Notes under the pieces: generated by a model | What the model saw: the letters and a program-made list of their open reading frames with translations, nothing else | Databases searched by the model: none | What the model was told of the DNA's origin: nothing | In this document: positions 25,396 through 34,556 of the stretch, piece by piece | Numbering within the stretch: the first letter of the stretch is position 1 | Layout of the letters: each line of letters begins with the position of its first letter | Origin: G963668605 sp963668605 | GTDB taxonomy: Bacteria; Acidobacteriota; Terriglobia; Bryobacterales; Bryobacteraceae | DNA length: 64,000 bases | NCBI GenBank assembly: GCA_963668605.1 | Contig: OY764903.1 | Coordinates: 1,426,001 to 1,490,000 of the forward strand | Direction: 5' to 3' | Translations under genes and position numbers: made by a program

Positions 25396-28300
25396 CTAGA
25401 AGATCAGCTTCAGCGAGAAGTAGATCTGGCGCGGGTAGCCGTTTGTGGCGGTGATGGTGCCGAACGCCGCGCTGGTCGGGACTACGTTCGGCTTTCCGAA
25501 AAAAGAATGGTTCGTCGCATTCAGCCATTCCGCGCGGAACTGGAGCCTGGAGTGTTCGGTGATCCGGAAATTGCGCAGAGCGGAAACATTCCACAGGTTG
25601 AGGCCCGGCCCGCGCAGCCCCGTGAAACCGCTGGGAAACGTCCGGATATTGTTCGCCAGTTGCTTGCCGGAAACCTTTTCGAACTGGCTCGTATCGAACC
25701 ACTGGGCGACCGTCCGCTGGTCGACCGGCAACACAATGTCGTGAACGTTTGCGCCGTAGTAGAGCACGTTGGCAAATCCCAGAGGAGCGCCGCTCTGTCC
25801 CTGGTAGACCGCCGAAACCTGCCACCCGCTCACCATATATCGCGGAACGCCGTGCCACTGCGAAGCAAATTTTCTGCCGCGCCCGAAGGGCAGTTCCCAA
25901 ATGCCGCTGGCGACAAAACGCTGTGGCCGGTCCTGGTCTGAGATGCCGTACTCCGGCCGGTCGTCGGTGGCATTCAGATAGCTCGTCGCTTCCATGAACT
26001 TCGCCCACGTGTAATTTCCGTGGAGCGTGAAACCGCCGCGCATGCGGCGCTCCACGCGAACCTGCAGCGAGTGGTACCAGGAATAGCCGTTCTGCCCCAC
26101 GGAAGTGATGCCGTTGTACTGCGGATAAGGGCGCAGCAGTTGCGAACGCGCAACCGTCTTTCCGCTGATATCGGTGCCCACCAGCATCGGGTAGAACGGG
26201 TTTGCCACCTGCGCGGTCAGCATGTTGACGACGGCGCTGTCGCGCACTGGCGAGGTGCTCAGATACTGTCGCGGCGTCGGATCCCACTGCCGCGTCATGT
26301 CGAGCCTGGATGCAGCAGTGCCGACATAGGAAGCCTCCATCAGCACCGTGTGCGGCAGTTGCTTCTGCAAGCCGGCCGTCCAGCGCTGCGCAAACCCGTG
26401 TGGACGTGCGGATTCAAAGAATGTGATCGCGCGGCCAACATTGGTCGAAAGCCCGCCCGCCGCGCCCTGCGGTTGCTGGTATCCGTTCGGGAACGGATTG
26501 GAGAGTTTCGCAATAAACGTCTGTCCGTTATCGAGACTCGGTACGAGCGAAGTGGTCAAGGTGAAGCCCGCCTGGTTCACGTCGATGCGGTCAATGCCGT
26601 TCGTGACATAGAAAAGGCCGTATCCGGCGCGCAGCACGGTGGAATGTGGCAGGCGCAACGCCAGCCCCACGCGCGGCGCGAAATTGTTCCTGTCCGTCCG
26701 CCACAGGCTTCTGGACTGACCACCGGTTCCCGCGAAGGTGAGGCCGCCAGGGGTCTTGAAAGCGCTCACAGGGAGTTCTGGAATGGGGTTCTGGGCATAA
26801 TTCGCGAGCGCCTGCGCCTGAATGGGATTGACGGCGTTGAAGTCAAAGCCGAGGACCGAGCGGTCATATCTTTCAGTGGGCGCTGTTTCGAATTCGTAGC
26901 GAAGCCCGGCATTTAGGGTAAGCCGGCGGGTTGCTTTGAAGTCGTCCTGGAGAAAGCCCGCGGCATAAGTGGTTTGTTGGGCGTAAGACGCGTTCACCTG
27001 TCCTTTGCCGCTGGACGGGAGTCCATACAGGAACGAAGCGAGATCCTGGCCAATGGGCGAGCCTGCGGCATTGTCCAGTGGGCCTCGGGTCCAGTTTGTG
27101 CCGAAGGTCATCGATGGCGTCTGGAAGTTGTAGTTGTTGTTGGAGGCGCGGTAGAGGCGGTACTCGCCGCCGAAGCGAACGCTGTGTTTGCCGAGAATCC
27201 TGGTAAAATCGACGCCCCAAGTGTGGTAGTTCGTGTAAGTGCCAGTGGGCTGGCTGTTCCCAAGCGTGTCGTACGCATTCACGTCGATGTTCGGAAACGT
27301 GACGCCGCGAGGATCGATCTTCGATACAAGCGCGGCGGGAAACCCGGCGCCCTGAAGATCAAAACCCAGGCCGACCGGGGTGTTCGTCTGGATGACACGC
27401 GTGAGGCTGTAACGGACATTCATCAGGAACTCGGGGGTGAGGACAAAGACGTTGTCCAGGCCGAAACCTTTGACGTAGCGGTTCCTGTGCTGCCCGGTCG
27501 CGATGGTAGGCAGTGTCTTTCCGGAATCGAATAGCTGGTGGGCCTGGTTGTAGCGCCCAAACATACGGTGCTTGTCGCTGAAGTTGTGATCTACGCGCGC
27601 GGTGTGGGAGAAGTACTCGTTATAGGACGCCAAGGTGCCCCAGAAGTTGTTTTCTCCGTTGGGCAAGCCGGGCATGTTCGGCTCCGGCCAGTATTTCAGA
27701 AAACCAAGCGCCATCGGATCCAGTCGATTCTTAGGAATGATGTTGCCGACCAGGGGCTGGCGGCTGAACCTTCCGCCGGTTGCGGGCACGGTAGTCGCGG
27801 GATCATAGATTTGATATTGCGCGCCCACCGCAAGCAGATCCGAAAAATCGCCCTGCCGCTGTTTCAGAGTCGGAACCGTGTGATAGTAGTCACCGCGCTC
27901 CTGGCTAGGCCGCGCGAGGCCTTCGAAACCGTAGATCCAGAAGGTGCGATTCCTGCCGTTGTAAATGTTCGGCAGTTTCACCGGTCCTCCGAGTGTGGCT
28001 CCAAAGCGGTTAATGATGAACTGAGGATTGACGGATTTGCGTTTCTCGTCGTTGACTGGGCCGGTGGAAGGGTCGTACAGGAAACGCCTCTGGAAGAAGT
28101 CGATCGAGTTCAGCTTGTTGTTGCTGTGATACTCGGAAAGCGTTCCGTGCAGTGCGTTGGTTCCGGTGCGAAGTGCGACGTTGATGGACCCGCCGGGCGA
28201 ACGGCCCGCGGCGTCGAAGCGCGAGGTCTCCACTTTGAATTCGCCGATCAGGTCCGAGGGAGGAACGAAGGAAGCGTTGCGGCCCCACATGCTGGGAGCA

Positions 28301-28899
28301 CCGTCGAGCGAGAATTCGCTGTTGTGGTCGCGCATTCCGTTGACGCCGAAATTCGAAATCACCTCCACGGCAGGGGCGAGGCTTGGATGGTTCGGAGCGC
28401 CGAAGTTGATGACGCCTGCTGTCAACGACGTCAGGGTGTAGGCGTTGCCGCCGGACAAGGGAAGCTCAGTAATGCGCTTGTTGTCCACCACCTGGCCGAG
28501 CGAAGTGCTGGTCTCCAGCATCGCCGCTTCCGCTGTTACCGTTACCGACTCCGTCAATTGACCAGGCTCTAGCGCGATGTCACAGGATATTTCGCTGCCG
28601 ACCTGGAGGTCGATTCCCGTGCGCACGTACTTCTTAAATCCCACGAATTCGGCAGACACGTGATACGGGCCAGGGAACAGGTACGGGATTTCAAAGTTGC
28701 CCTGCGCGTTGGTGGGATTGGCGACCGTGACGTTGGTCTCGATGTTGGTGGCCCTGACCTCCACCCCTGGAATCACTGCTCCCGTGGCATCGCTCACGCG
28801 GCCGAATATCTTGCCGCGCGTATCCTGCGCCGGAGACGGGACCGCCACGGAAATCACGAAACTCAGAACTACGAAGACCCACTGTGTGCGCTTTCGCAT
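25396..28899 (-). CDS. Oar-like TonB-dependent outer-membrane receptor 3
   Basis: 1167 residues. Signal peptide at residues 1-24 (ending SPAQ), carboxypeptidase-regulatory domain (GRVSDATGAVIPGVEVRATN), plug region (ITELPLSGGNAYTLTSLTAGV, HNSEFSLDGAPS) and barrel ending SLKLIF. AAGGAG stands 7 bases before the ATG. It begins 71 bases after the end of the c-heme hybrid kinase on the same strand, so the kinase and receptor may share an mRNA. Ligand unknown. Confidence 0.9.
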   Translation of the reverse strand: MRKRTQWVFVVLSFVISVAVPSPAQDTRGKIFGRVSDATGAVIPGVEVRATNIETNVTVANPTNAQGNFEIPYLFPGPYHVSAEFVGFKKYVRTGIDLQVGSEISCDIALEPGQLTESVTVTAEAAMLETSTSLGQVVDNKRITELPLSGGNAYTLTSLTAGVINFGAPNHPSLAPAVEVISNFGVNGMRDHNSEFSLDGAPSMWGRNASFVPPSDLIGEFKVETSRFDAAGRSPGGSINVALRTGTNALHGTLSEYHSNNKLNSIDFFQRRFLYDPSTGPVNDEKRKSVNPQFIINRFGATLGGPVKLPNIYNGRNRTFWIYGFEGLARPSQERGDYYHTVPTLKQRQGDFSDLLAVGAQYQIYDPATTVPATGGRFSRQPLVGNIIPKNRLDPMALGFLKYWPEPNMPGLPNGENNFWGTLASYNEYFSHTARVDHNFSDKHRMFGRYNQAHQLFDSGKTLPTIATGQHRNRYVKGFGLDNVFVLTPEFLMNVRYSLTRVIQTNTPVGLGFDLQGAGFPAALVSKIDPRGVTFPNIDVNAYDTLGNSQPTGTYTNYHTWGVDFTRILGKHSVRFGGEYRLYRASNNNYNFQTPSMTFGTNWTRGPLDNAAGSPIGQDLASFLYGLPSSGKGQVNASYAQQTTYAAGFLQDDFKATRRLTLNAGLRYEFETAPTERYDRSVLGFDFNAVNPIQAQALANYAQNPIPELPVSAFKTPGGLTFAGTGGQSRSLWRTDRNNFAPRVGLALRLPHSTVLRAGYGLFYVTNGIDRIDVNQAGFTLTTSLVPSLDNGQTFIAKLSNPFPNGYQQPQGAAGGLSTNVGRAITFFESARPHGFAQRWTAGLQKQLPHTVLMEASYVGTAASRLDMTRQWDPTPRQYLSTSPVRDSAVVNMLTAQVANPFYPMLVGTDISGKTVARSQLLRPYPQYNGITSVGQNGYSWYHSLQVRVERRMRGGFTLHGNYTWAKFMEATSYLNATDDRPEYGISDQDRPQRFVASGIWELPFGRGRKFASQWHGVPRYMVSGWQVSAVYQGQSGAPLGFANVLYYGANVHDIVLPVDQRTVAQWFDTSQFEKVSGKQLANNIRTFPSGFTGLRGPGLNLWNVSALRNFRITEHSRLQFRAEWLNATNHSFFGKPNVVPTSAAFGTITATNGYPRQIYFSLKLIF

Positions 28900-28970
28900 G
28901 CCAACTCCTTGTCACCTACAGGATGATACTACTCGCGCTCATCAACAGGTCAAACGAGGCACACGTTTGT

Positions 28971-31661
28971 TTATGCCTGGCCCACCCAGCGGGCGAGTAC
29001 CTCTCCGATAGCTGTCGAGTTAACCGGTTTGCTCAGATACCCGTCCATGCCAGCCTGAAGGCATCGCTCGCGGTCTTCCGCCATGGCTCCGGCTGTCATG
29101 GCGATGATGGGCGTATGGCGAGCCGCACCTTCGCGCCTCCGGATTTCACCCGTGGCTTCGTAGCCGTCCATCTCCGGCATTTGGCAATCCATGAAGATCA
29201 GATCGTACGGCAATTGAGCGGCCATGCCGATCGCTTCCCGCCCGTTGGCAGCCACGTCCACCCGGCATTCCAACTTGCCGAGCAGCGCCGCCCCCACCTT
29301 CTGGTTGACGGTGTTGTCCTCCACCAGCAGGACGCGCCGGCCAGCGAAGTGCGGAACTTCCGTGGACCGCGGAGTTGGCGAGAGCGGCGACGGATGCCGC
29401 ATCCACATAGGAGCGGAAACGCCAGCCTCCCGGTTGCCCAAAACCCGTTGGACGCTATCCAGCAGAACGCTCTCCCGGATCGGCTTCACCAGGCAGGCGT
29501 CGCACCCCGCAGCGCCCATGCGGCGGACTTCGATACTCTCGTCCGTGGAAGTGATCAGGATGATTGCCGGCTCCACGCTCAGCCCGGTCTCCCGCAGGCG
29601 CCGGGCGGTCTCCGCCCCGTCCATGTCCGGCATCATGTGATCCAGACAGATCAGCCGGTACGGATCGCCTGTGGCGTGGGCAGCGGCCACCATTCGCAGA
29701 GCCTCATCGCCCGACGCGGCTTCCTCCGCCCGCATGCCCCACCGCGAGCATAGCTGGATGATCACAAACCGGGAGATCTGGTGGTCATCCACCACGAGCG
29801 CGCGCATCCCGTCAAGCTGCACCGCCGGAGGTTGCTCGGCCAATGGAGATGGATTCAGAGGAAGAGTAATCTCGAACGAGAAACACGAGCCTTCCCCCAC
29901 CTGGCTGGTCAGGCTCATGGTTCCGCGCATCAACTCGACAAGCTGCTTGGAAATGGCCAGTCCCAACCCCGTACCGCCATACTTGCGCGTGGTCGAAGAG
30001 TCCACTTGCTGGAACTTCTGGAACAGTATTCCCTGGCGGTCGGCCGCAATCCCGATCCCGGTATCATGCACGGCGATCTGGATGTTCGCCACGCCGTTGG
30101 AGATCGCCTCACTCTCGACTTTCACCAGCACGTGGCCGCTGCCGGTGAACTTGATGGCATTCGAAACCAGGTTCAGCACCACCTGCCGGATGCGGCCGGG
30201 GTCGCCCAGGAATTCGCGCGGCGCATCCGGAGCGTACCAGAGCAGCATTTCCAGTTTCTTCTCGTGGGCTTTCACCGCCAGCAACTCCACCACGTCTTCC
30301 AGTGCATTGTGCAGATCGAAGGGGATAATCTCCAGATCGAGTTTGCCAGATTCAATCTTGGAAAAGTCCAGAATGTCGTTGATGATGCCGAGCAGCGCTT
30401 CGCCCGAGCCGCGGACTGTTTCCGCGTAGCCTTTCTGCTCCGAAGTCAACGGCGTGTCCAGCAGCAACCCTGTCATTCCGATGACGCCATTCATCGGAGT
30501 GCGAATCTCATGGCTCATTGAGGACAGGAATTGACTCTTGGCGCGCGTGGCAGCCTCGGCGCGATCCTTCTCCAATCCCAGTTCTTCAACCATGCGCGCC
30601 AGTTCGGCGGCGTTTCTCTCCTGCGCCGCGTGGGCCGACTCTAGATCCAGAAGGTATCGTGCGCTGCGTTCGTCGGCCAGCCTGCGCTCGGTGATGTCCA
30701 ACAGGGCGCTGCGGATGCCGACAATTTCGCCCGACGCGTTATGCACCAGGATGTCGTGGATATCGATCCACAACTCAGCGCCGTCGCGCCGGACGTAACG
30801 GCGCTGGACGGGTTCCATGGCCTGTTCCCCGGACACCTTCCGGCAGATCGCCTGTTGGCTAGCTTCCTGATCCGCCTCGGAGATGAACTCCCAGACCGGC
30901 CGCCCCAGCATCTCACCAGCTTCGTAGCCAAGCAAGGCGCACTCGGCCCGGTTCACCCGGCGAATCACGCCGTTCCGGTCCAATTCGTGATACGCCACCG
31001 GGGCGCTGTCGAACAGGTCACGGAACTTCATTTCACTCTCCGTGCGTTCCTGGGTGCGCCGCTGAAGGGCGCGCAACACTAGCAACACCACTAGTCCGAT
31101 AAGCCAGATCACCCCGTTGGCGGCGATCGTCATTTGTACGTGCGGCCTGTGAGTGTCCCAAAGGGGAGCGAGGGGCACCGCCATGCTGATGCCTCCTCGG
31201 ATGTCTCCCACCTTGTATCCCTGCCCGGCGTGGCACTGCAAGCACGCCTGTTCGGTAATCAGGGGTCTCATCAGACGGAGGTAGCTCCGCCCTTCTATAT
31301 CCGTGACTTCGCTCGTATCTGCGGCGCCGGCAGCGAGCCGGTTCAGGGCGATTCTCTCCCAATCGTCGGGCCGGTTTTTCGCCGAGATGGGATTCAGGCT
31401 CGTAAAATGTCCCAGAAACCTATTGCCGGCTATCCCGAAGTCGTGGACATGTTCGGCCATGAAAGAGGAACTCCTCAGTGTCAAGGCCTGGGATGCCATC
31501 TGTGCCTCGGCCAATGCAAAGTCCCCGATGGCCTGCTGGTCGAGCTTCAGAGCCATGTCGAGAGAAGCGCCCACCAGCATGCTCCACACGCTCATGCCGA
31601 GCAGCAAATAAGTGTTCCGGCGCAGCCAGCCCTGCGTCTCCGGGCGTTTCTTTCGCGTCAT
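28971..31661 (-). CDS. Hybrid histidine kinase with c-heme (DUF3365-like) sensor, PAS and two receiver domains
   Basis: 896 residues. Membrane helices at about 17-35 and 178-196 enclose a periplasmic DUF3365/Tll0287-like sensor with CLQCH (140-144), a c-type heme site. Then a PAS domain (212-330), a coiled coil, HisKA with SMSHEIRTPMNG (His384), an ATPase domain (LVSNAIKF, HDTGIGI, GGTGLGLAIS) and two receivers with phosphoacceptor Asp in LICLDHMMPDMDG and LIFMDCQMPEMDG. No output domain is attached. It likely senses redox state or a heme ligand. I chose ATG 31661 because GAGAGGAG stands 6 bases upstream; the ATG at 31667 directly abuts that site. Confidence 0.92.
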   Translation of the reverse strand: MTRKKRPETQGWLRRNTYLLLGMSVWSMLVGASLDMALKLDQQAIGDFALAEAQMASQALTLRSSSFMAEHVHDFGIAGNRFLGHFTSLNPISAKNRPDDWERIALNRLAAGAADTSEVTDIEGRSYLRLMRPLITEQACLQCHAGQGYKVGDIRGGISMAVPLAPLWDTHRPHVQMTIAANGVIWLIGLVVLLVLRALQRRTQERTESEMKFRDLFDSAPVAYHELDRNGVIRRVNRAECALLGYEAGEMLGRPVWEFISEADQEASQQAICRKVSGEQAMEPVQRRYVRRDGAELWIDIHDILVHNASGEIVGIRSALLDITERRLADERSARYLLDLESAHAAQERNAAELARMVEELGLEKDRAEAATRAKSQFLSSMSHEIRTPMNGVIGMTGLLLDTPLTSEQKGYAETVRGSGEALLGIINDILDFSKIESGKLDLEIIPFDLHNALEDVVELLAVKAHEKKLEMLLWYAPDAPREFLGDPGRIRQVVLNLVSNAIKFTGSGHVLVKVESEAISNGVANIQIAVHDTGIGIAADRQGILFQKFQQVDSSTTRKYGGTGLGLAISKQLVELMRGTMSLTSQVGEGSCFSFEITLPLNPSPLAEQPPAVQLDGMRALVVDDHQISRFVIIQLCSRWGMRAEEAASGDEALRMVAAAHATGDPYRLICLDHMMPDMDGAETARRLRETGLSVEPAIILITSTDESIEVRRMGAAGCDACLVKPIRESVLLDSVQRVLGNREAGVSAPMWMRHPSPLSPTPRSTEVPHFAGRRVLLVEDNTVNQKVGAALLGKLECRVDVAANGREAIGMAAQLPYDLIFMDCQMPEMDGYEATGEIRRREGAARHTPIIAMTAGAMAEDRERCLQAGMDGYLSKPVNSTAIGEVLARWVGQA

Positions 31662-31667
31662 GGTCAT

Positions 31668-32040
31668 CTCCTCTCAACGCTTGACGGCCGTTCCCCATCG
31701 GGCGGCCATCTACGCTGCAACTCGGAAGCCACCGAAGCTCTGAGCGCCGCTACCTCGTCAACTAGGCTCGACACGCACTGGCGATGCCTCGCTTTTTGTC
31801 TCGCCGACGGCATGCAGGAGAGGCTCAGTGCAGACGAGGCTTTCCTCTTGGCAGGCACAGGTGAACGCCGGCTGAATGCCAGGCGCACAGTTGCATCTTA
31901 ACAGTAACCCATCTCATGCCGACAATCTGTAAGCAGTGATTGCGCTCGGATTTGCATGTTAGCGTGGCAGTGCTGTAGATCTCCCCCTTTTGTGCCGCCT
32001 ACCCGCGGTCATGGCGTGCCTCGTGAACTATGCCGCTAAG
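31668..32040. other. Intergenic region between divergent kinase and cupin genes
   Basis: About 370 bases with no reading frame I can support. The minus-strand Shine-Dalgarno site of the kinase lies at its left edge. I see no repeat, RNA gene or strong promoter match in it. Confidence 0.5.
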
Positions 32041-32532
32041 ATGGTATCCATGTCCGCAGCAATTCACTTGATCGACGCAAAGCTTTTCTCGCGGGTTCTT
32101 GAGCAGGCCGCCGCTTCGCCGCGCCGCCGCATGAACTTCAATTTTCATCCCAGCCTCGATGACAATCCACACCGCTTCCTGAATGTCATGCTGCGCGGAA
32201 CCTACATACAGCCGCATCGGCACCTGGACCCGCCCAAGGCTGAGTCGTTTCTCGTGCTGGAAGGCGAGGCCGCGCTGTTCATTTTCGATGAGCACGGAAA
32301 CATCGAGCGGCGTCACACGCTTGGGCCGCATGCCGAGGCATTTGGCATCGACATCCCGCCCGGCATCTGGCACTCGCTGGCCGTGCTCTCGGATCACGTG
32401 GTTTGCTTTGAGGTGAAGCCTGGACCCTACACGAAGGCTTTGGACAAGGAGTTCGCGGAATGGGCCCCGCGCGAAGGTGATCCCGAAGCTGGCCCTTACT
32501 TAGAAAGTTTATTGACTAAGGTAAATCCCTGA
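32041..32532 (+). CDS. WbuC-like cupin-fold metalloprotein
   Basis: 163 residues from ATG 32041 (ATG 32050 is equally possible). RMNFNFHPSLDDNPHRFLNVMLRGTYIQPHRHLDPPKAESFLVLEG and PPGIWHSLAVLSDHVVCFEVKPGPY match the WbuC family, single-domain cupins with His ligands (PHRH, WH) often found in O-antigen or surface-polysaccharide clusters. The activity of the family is not established. The gene is isolated here, with the PEP-CTERM gene 52 bases downstream behind its own promoter. Confidence 0.8.
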   Translation: MVSMSAAIHLIDAKLFSRVLEQAAASPRRRMNFNFHPSLDDNPHRFLNVMLRGTYIQPHRHLDPPKAESFLVLEGEAALFIFDEHGNIERRHTLGPHAEAFGIDIPPGIWHSLAVLSDHVVCFEVKPGPYTKALDKEFAEWAPREGDPEAGPYLESLLTKVNP

Positions 32533-32560
32533 TTGCTGGTGTGTGTAATCTTCTTATAAT
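32533..32560 (+). promoter_or_regulatory. Promoter of the PEP-CTERM gene
   Basis: TTGCTG (32533-32538) and TATAAT (32555-32560) with a 16-base spacer, followed by GGAGGA (32575-32580) 4 bases before ATG 32585. The -35 box overlaps the end of the upstream cupin gene. Confidence 0.6.
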
Positions 32561-32584
32561 CTATGGCTAGGTTCGGAGGAATAC

Positions 32585-33277
32585 ATGGTGTTACGTAGAA
32601 TCGCAGGGCTATCCCTGTTTTGCGTCCTGGCGGGATCGACGCTCAGCGCCAGCATTCTGACAAGCGTCGCCACGCGCGGAGGCTTCATTGGCAGCGACAC
32701 CCTCGACTGGGCGCAGTTGGGCGTCGACGGGGTCGGGCTTTTGAGTCCGCAAGCCGCCACCTCGGCGGGAGGTTTGTCCGTGACCGCCACGCACCCGAGT
32801 TCACTGGTGCGCTATGACGAGGGTGGACTCTGGACCGGGTATTTCGGCTTGGGCGATCATCTTCTGGCGACGGGCGGAGCCGGTGCATTGACGTTGGACT
32901 TTGCAGCCGCGATAAGCGGTTTTGGGGCGAATGCCGCTGCAAACACTGGTCCCAGTTCGACGCTGACGATCGAGGCGTTTGGCGCCGGGTTGGTCAGTTT
33001 TGGATCCTTCGTGGTGAACAGCGCCCCCAGCGGCTCCGGTCCCGAGGACGGCACGGCGGCCTTCTTGGGACTGACGAGCAACGCTCAGGATATCATCCGC
33101 ATAGTAATCAGTTCCACCAACGACTTAGGCGGCTTTGCGATCAACCAGCTTTCGCTCCTGTACGACGCGAACGACCCGCCTCCCGATGGCCAAGTGCCCG
33201 AGCCGTCCGCATGGATGATGCTCGCTTCCGGCGCCGGCCTGATTGGCGTGGCTCGCACGCGACTCCGCAATCGATAA
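32585..33277 (+). CDS. PEP-CTERM sorting-signal protein
   Basis: 230 residues: signal peptide at 1-22 (SLFCVLAGSTLSA), a beta-rich, Gly/Ser/Thr-rich middle, and a C-terminal VPEPSAWMMLASGAGLIGVA followed by RTRLRNR. VPEP, a hydrophobic helix and a basic tail are the PEP-CTERM signal cut by exosortase (EpsH/XrtA). The mature protein should be released to or anchored at the cell surface, often with extracellular polysaccharide. No exosortase gene is in the window, so it must be encoded elsewhere. The role of the middle domain is unknown. Confidence 0.88.
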   Translation: MVLRRIAGLSLFCVLAGSTLSASILTSVATRGGFIGSDTLDWAQLGVDGVGLLSPQAATSAGGLSVTATHPSSLVRYDEGGLWTGYFGLGDHLLATGGAGALTLDFAAAISGFGANAAANTGPSSTLTIEAFGAGLVSFGSFVVNSAPSGSGPEDGTAAFLGLTSNAQDIIRIVISSTNDLGGFAINQLSLLYDANDPPPDGQVPEPSAWMMLASGAGLIGVARTRLRNR

Positions 33278-33340
33278 TGCGAAGGATCCCGCAAGGGGCC
33301 ACTGCAACCTTTGTGTCTCGCAAGGGTTTACAATACGTAG

Positions 33341-34546
33341 GTGCAACAGGCCCCGCAACTGCATTCGCCAGCGGACGTTAGTTCCGCCCCGGCACCAAGG
33401 CGTGTTCTCGCTGGCTTCTCTCTTCTCGGTATCCTGCTTTCGTTTTTGGGAGCAATCCTGCCGGCCTGGGGCTACCACATCGAGACCAGCTTCATCACCG
33501 TCGGCAACTACTTTCTCAGTCTCAACCTCGGCCTGATTCTCGGCGGCCTATTCTCGTTTCCGCTGATCCGCAGGAAAGGTATCGGATTTACGCTCTCGCT
33601 AGGATGCGGACTCGCGGCGGGAGGACTGTTCTTTCTCGCGCTCGTCGGTCCACCGTTCCCGGCCTGGTGGCGGGCATTGGGCCTGCTGCTGATTGGCAGC
33701 GGAGGCGGGTTTACGAACGCGGGCATCTTCCAGACCCTGGCCCCGATCTACGAGCGCGACCGCGCCGCGACGCTCAATCTGGCCGGCGCGCTGCTCGGGC
33801 TCGGCTGTCTGTTGACCTCCGTGATCGTGGCAGGAGCTTTTTACGTCTATACAGTCCCGAGCATCCTGTTTTTTCTGGGCCTTGTACCGGCCTTTTTCCT
33901 GGCGTCATATTCGCGCACGAAATTTCCCGCCGCACCGGCTGGACACGCGCCGTCCTTTCGGAAAGCGGCCGCCGAGTTCCGCCATCCCGGCGCGGTGTTG
34001 TTTGCCTTGGTGCTCTTCTTTCAGTTTGGCAACGAATGGGCAGTGGCCGGATGGCTGCCGCTGTTTCTGATTCAACGCCTCGGCGTCAGCCCGGAAGCGG
34101 CCCTGCATATGCTCTCGTTTTACTGGGTCTGCCTGCTTGTGGGCCGACTTGCCGCGCAGGCTCTGCTGCCGCGCGTGCGGCACGGCAGGATGCTGATGGC
34201 CAGCGTGCTCAGCGCGATGTTCGGTTGCTTCATTCTCAGCTTCACCGACAACCGTTTTGGCGCCTGGAGCGGGCTCGTATTCGTCGGAGCGGGCTTCGCC
34301 TCGATCTATCCGTTGCTGCTCGAAAAAATCGGTTTCCGCTTTCCTTCCTATCATCCTGGCTTATTCAACGGCGTCGTTTCACTGGCGCTTACGGGCGGGC
34401 TGCTTGCCAGCAGCAGTCTGGGCTATTGGGCGGATCTCTTCGGAATTGGCATCGTGATGTGGCTTCCGTTTGCCGGCTCGGTGATGGTTTTCCTGCTACT
34501 GCTGCTGATCTGGCTGGAGGGCAAGCTCTCTGGCGGCCCGGTATAA
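33341..34546 (+). CDS. MFS transporter
   Basis: 401 residues with about 12 membrane helices and a central loop near residue 195. GGLFSFPLIRRKGIGFTLSLGCG fits the loop 2-3 signature region of the major facilitator superfamily (Bcr/FucP/NNP-like). Direction and substrate are not evident. It starts with GTG; a TACAAT box (33329-33334) ends 6 bases upstream and there is no Shine-Dalgarno site, pointing to a leaderless transcript. The PBP4 gene follows after 10 bases. Confidence 0.85.
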   Translation: MQQAPQLHSPADVSSAPAPRRVLAGFSLLGILLSFLGAILPAWGYHIETSFITVGNYFLSLNLGLILGGLFSFPLIRRKGIGFTLSLGCGLAAGGLFFLALVGPPFPAWWRALGLLLIGSGGGFTNAGIFQTLAPIYERDRAATLNLAGALLGLGCLLTSVIVAGAFYVYTVPSILFFLGLVPAFFLASYSRTKFPAAPAGHAPSFRKAAAEFRHPGAVLFALVLFFQFGNEWAVAGWLPLFLIQRLGVSPEAALHMLSFYWVCLLVGRLAAQALLPRVRHGRMLMASVLSAMFGCFILSFTDNRFGAWSGLVFVGAGFASIYPLLLEKIGFRFPSYHPGLFNGVVSLALTGGLLASSSLGYWADLFGIGIVMWLPFAGSVMVFLLLLLIWLEGKLSGGPV

Positions 34547-34556
34547 TGCAAGCTTC

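Noticed and set aside
25331..26287. Open frame of 318 codons on the minus strand
   Set aside because: It lies within Oar receptor 3 in another frame, has Arg/Gly/Ala-rich shadow composition and matches no family.
31664..31888. 74-codon minus-strand frame upstream of the hybrid kinase
   Set aside because: It overlaps the kinase Shine-Dalgarno site and has no recognisable feature.
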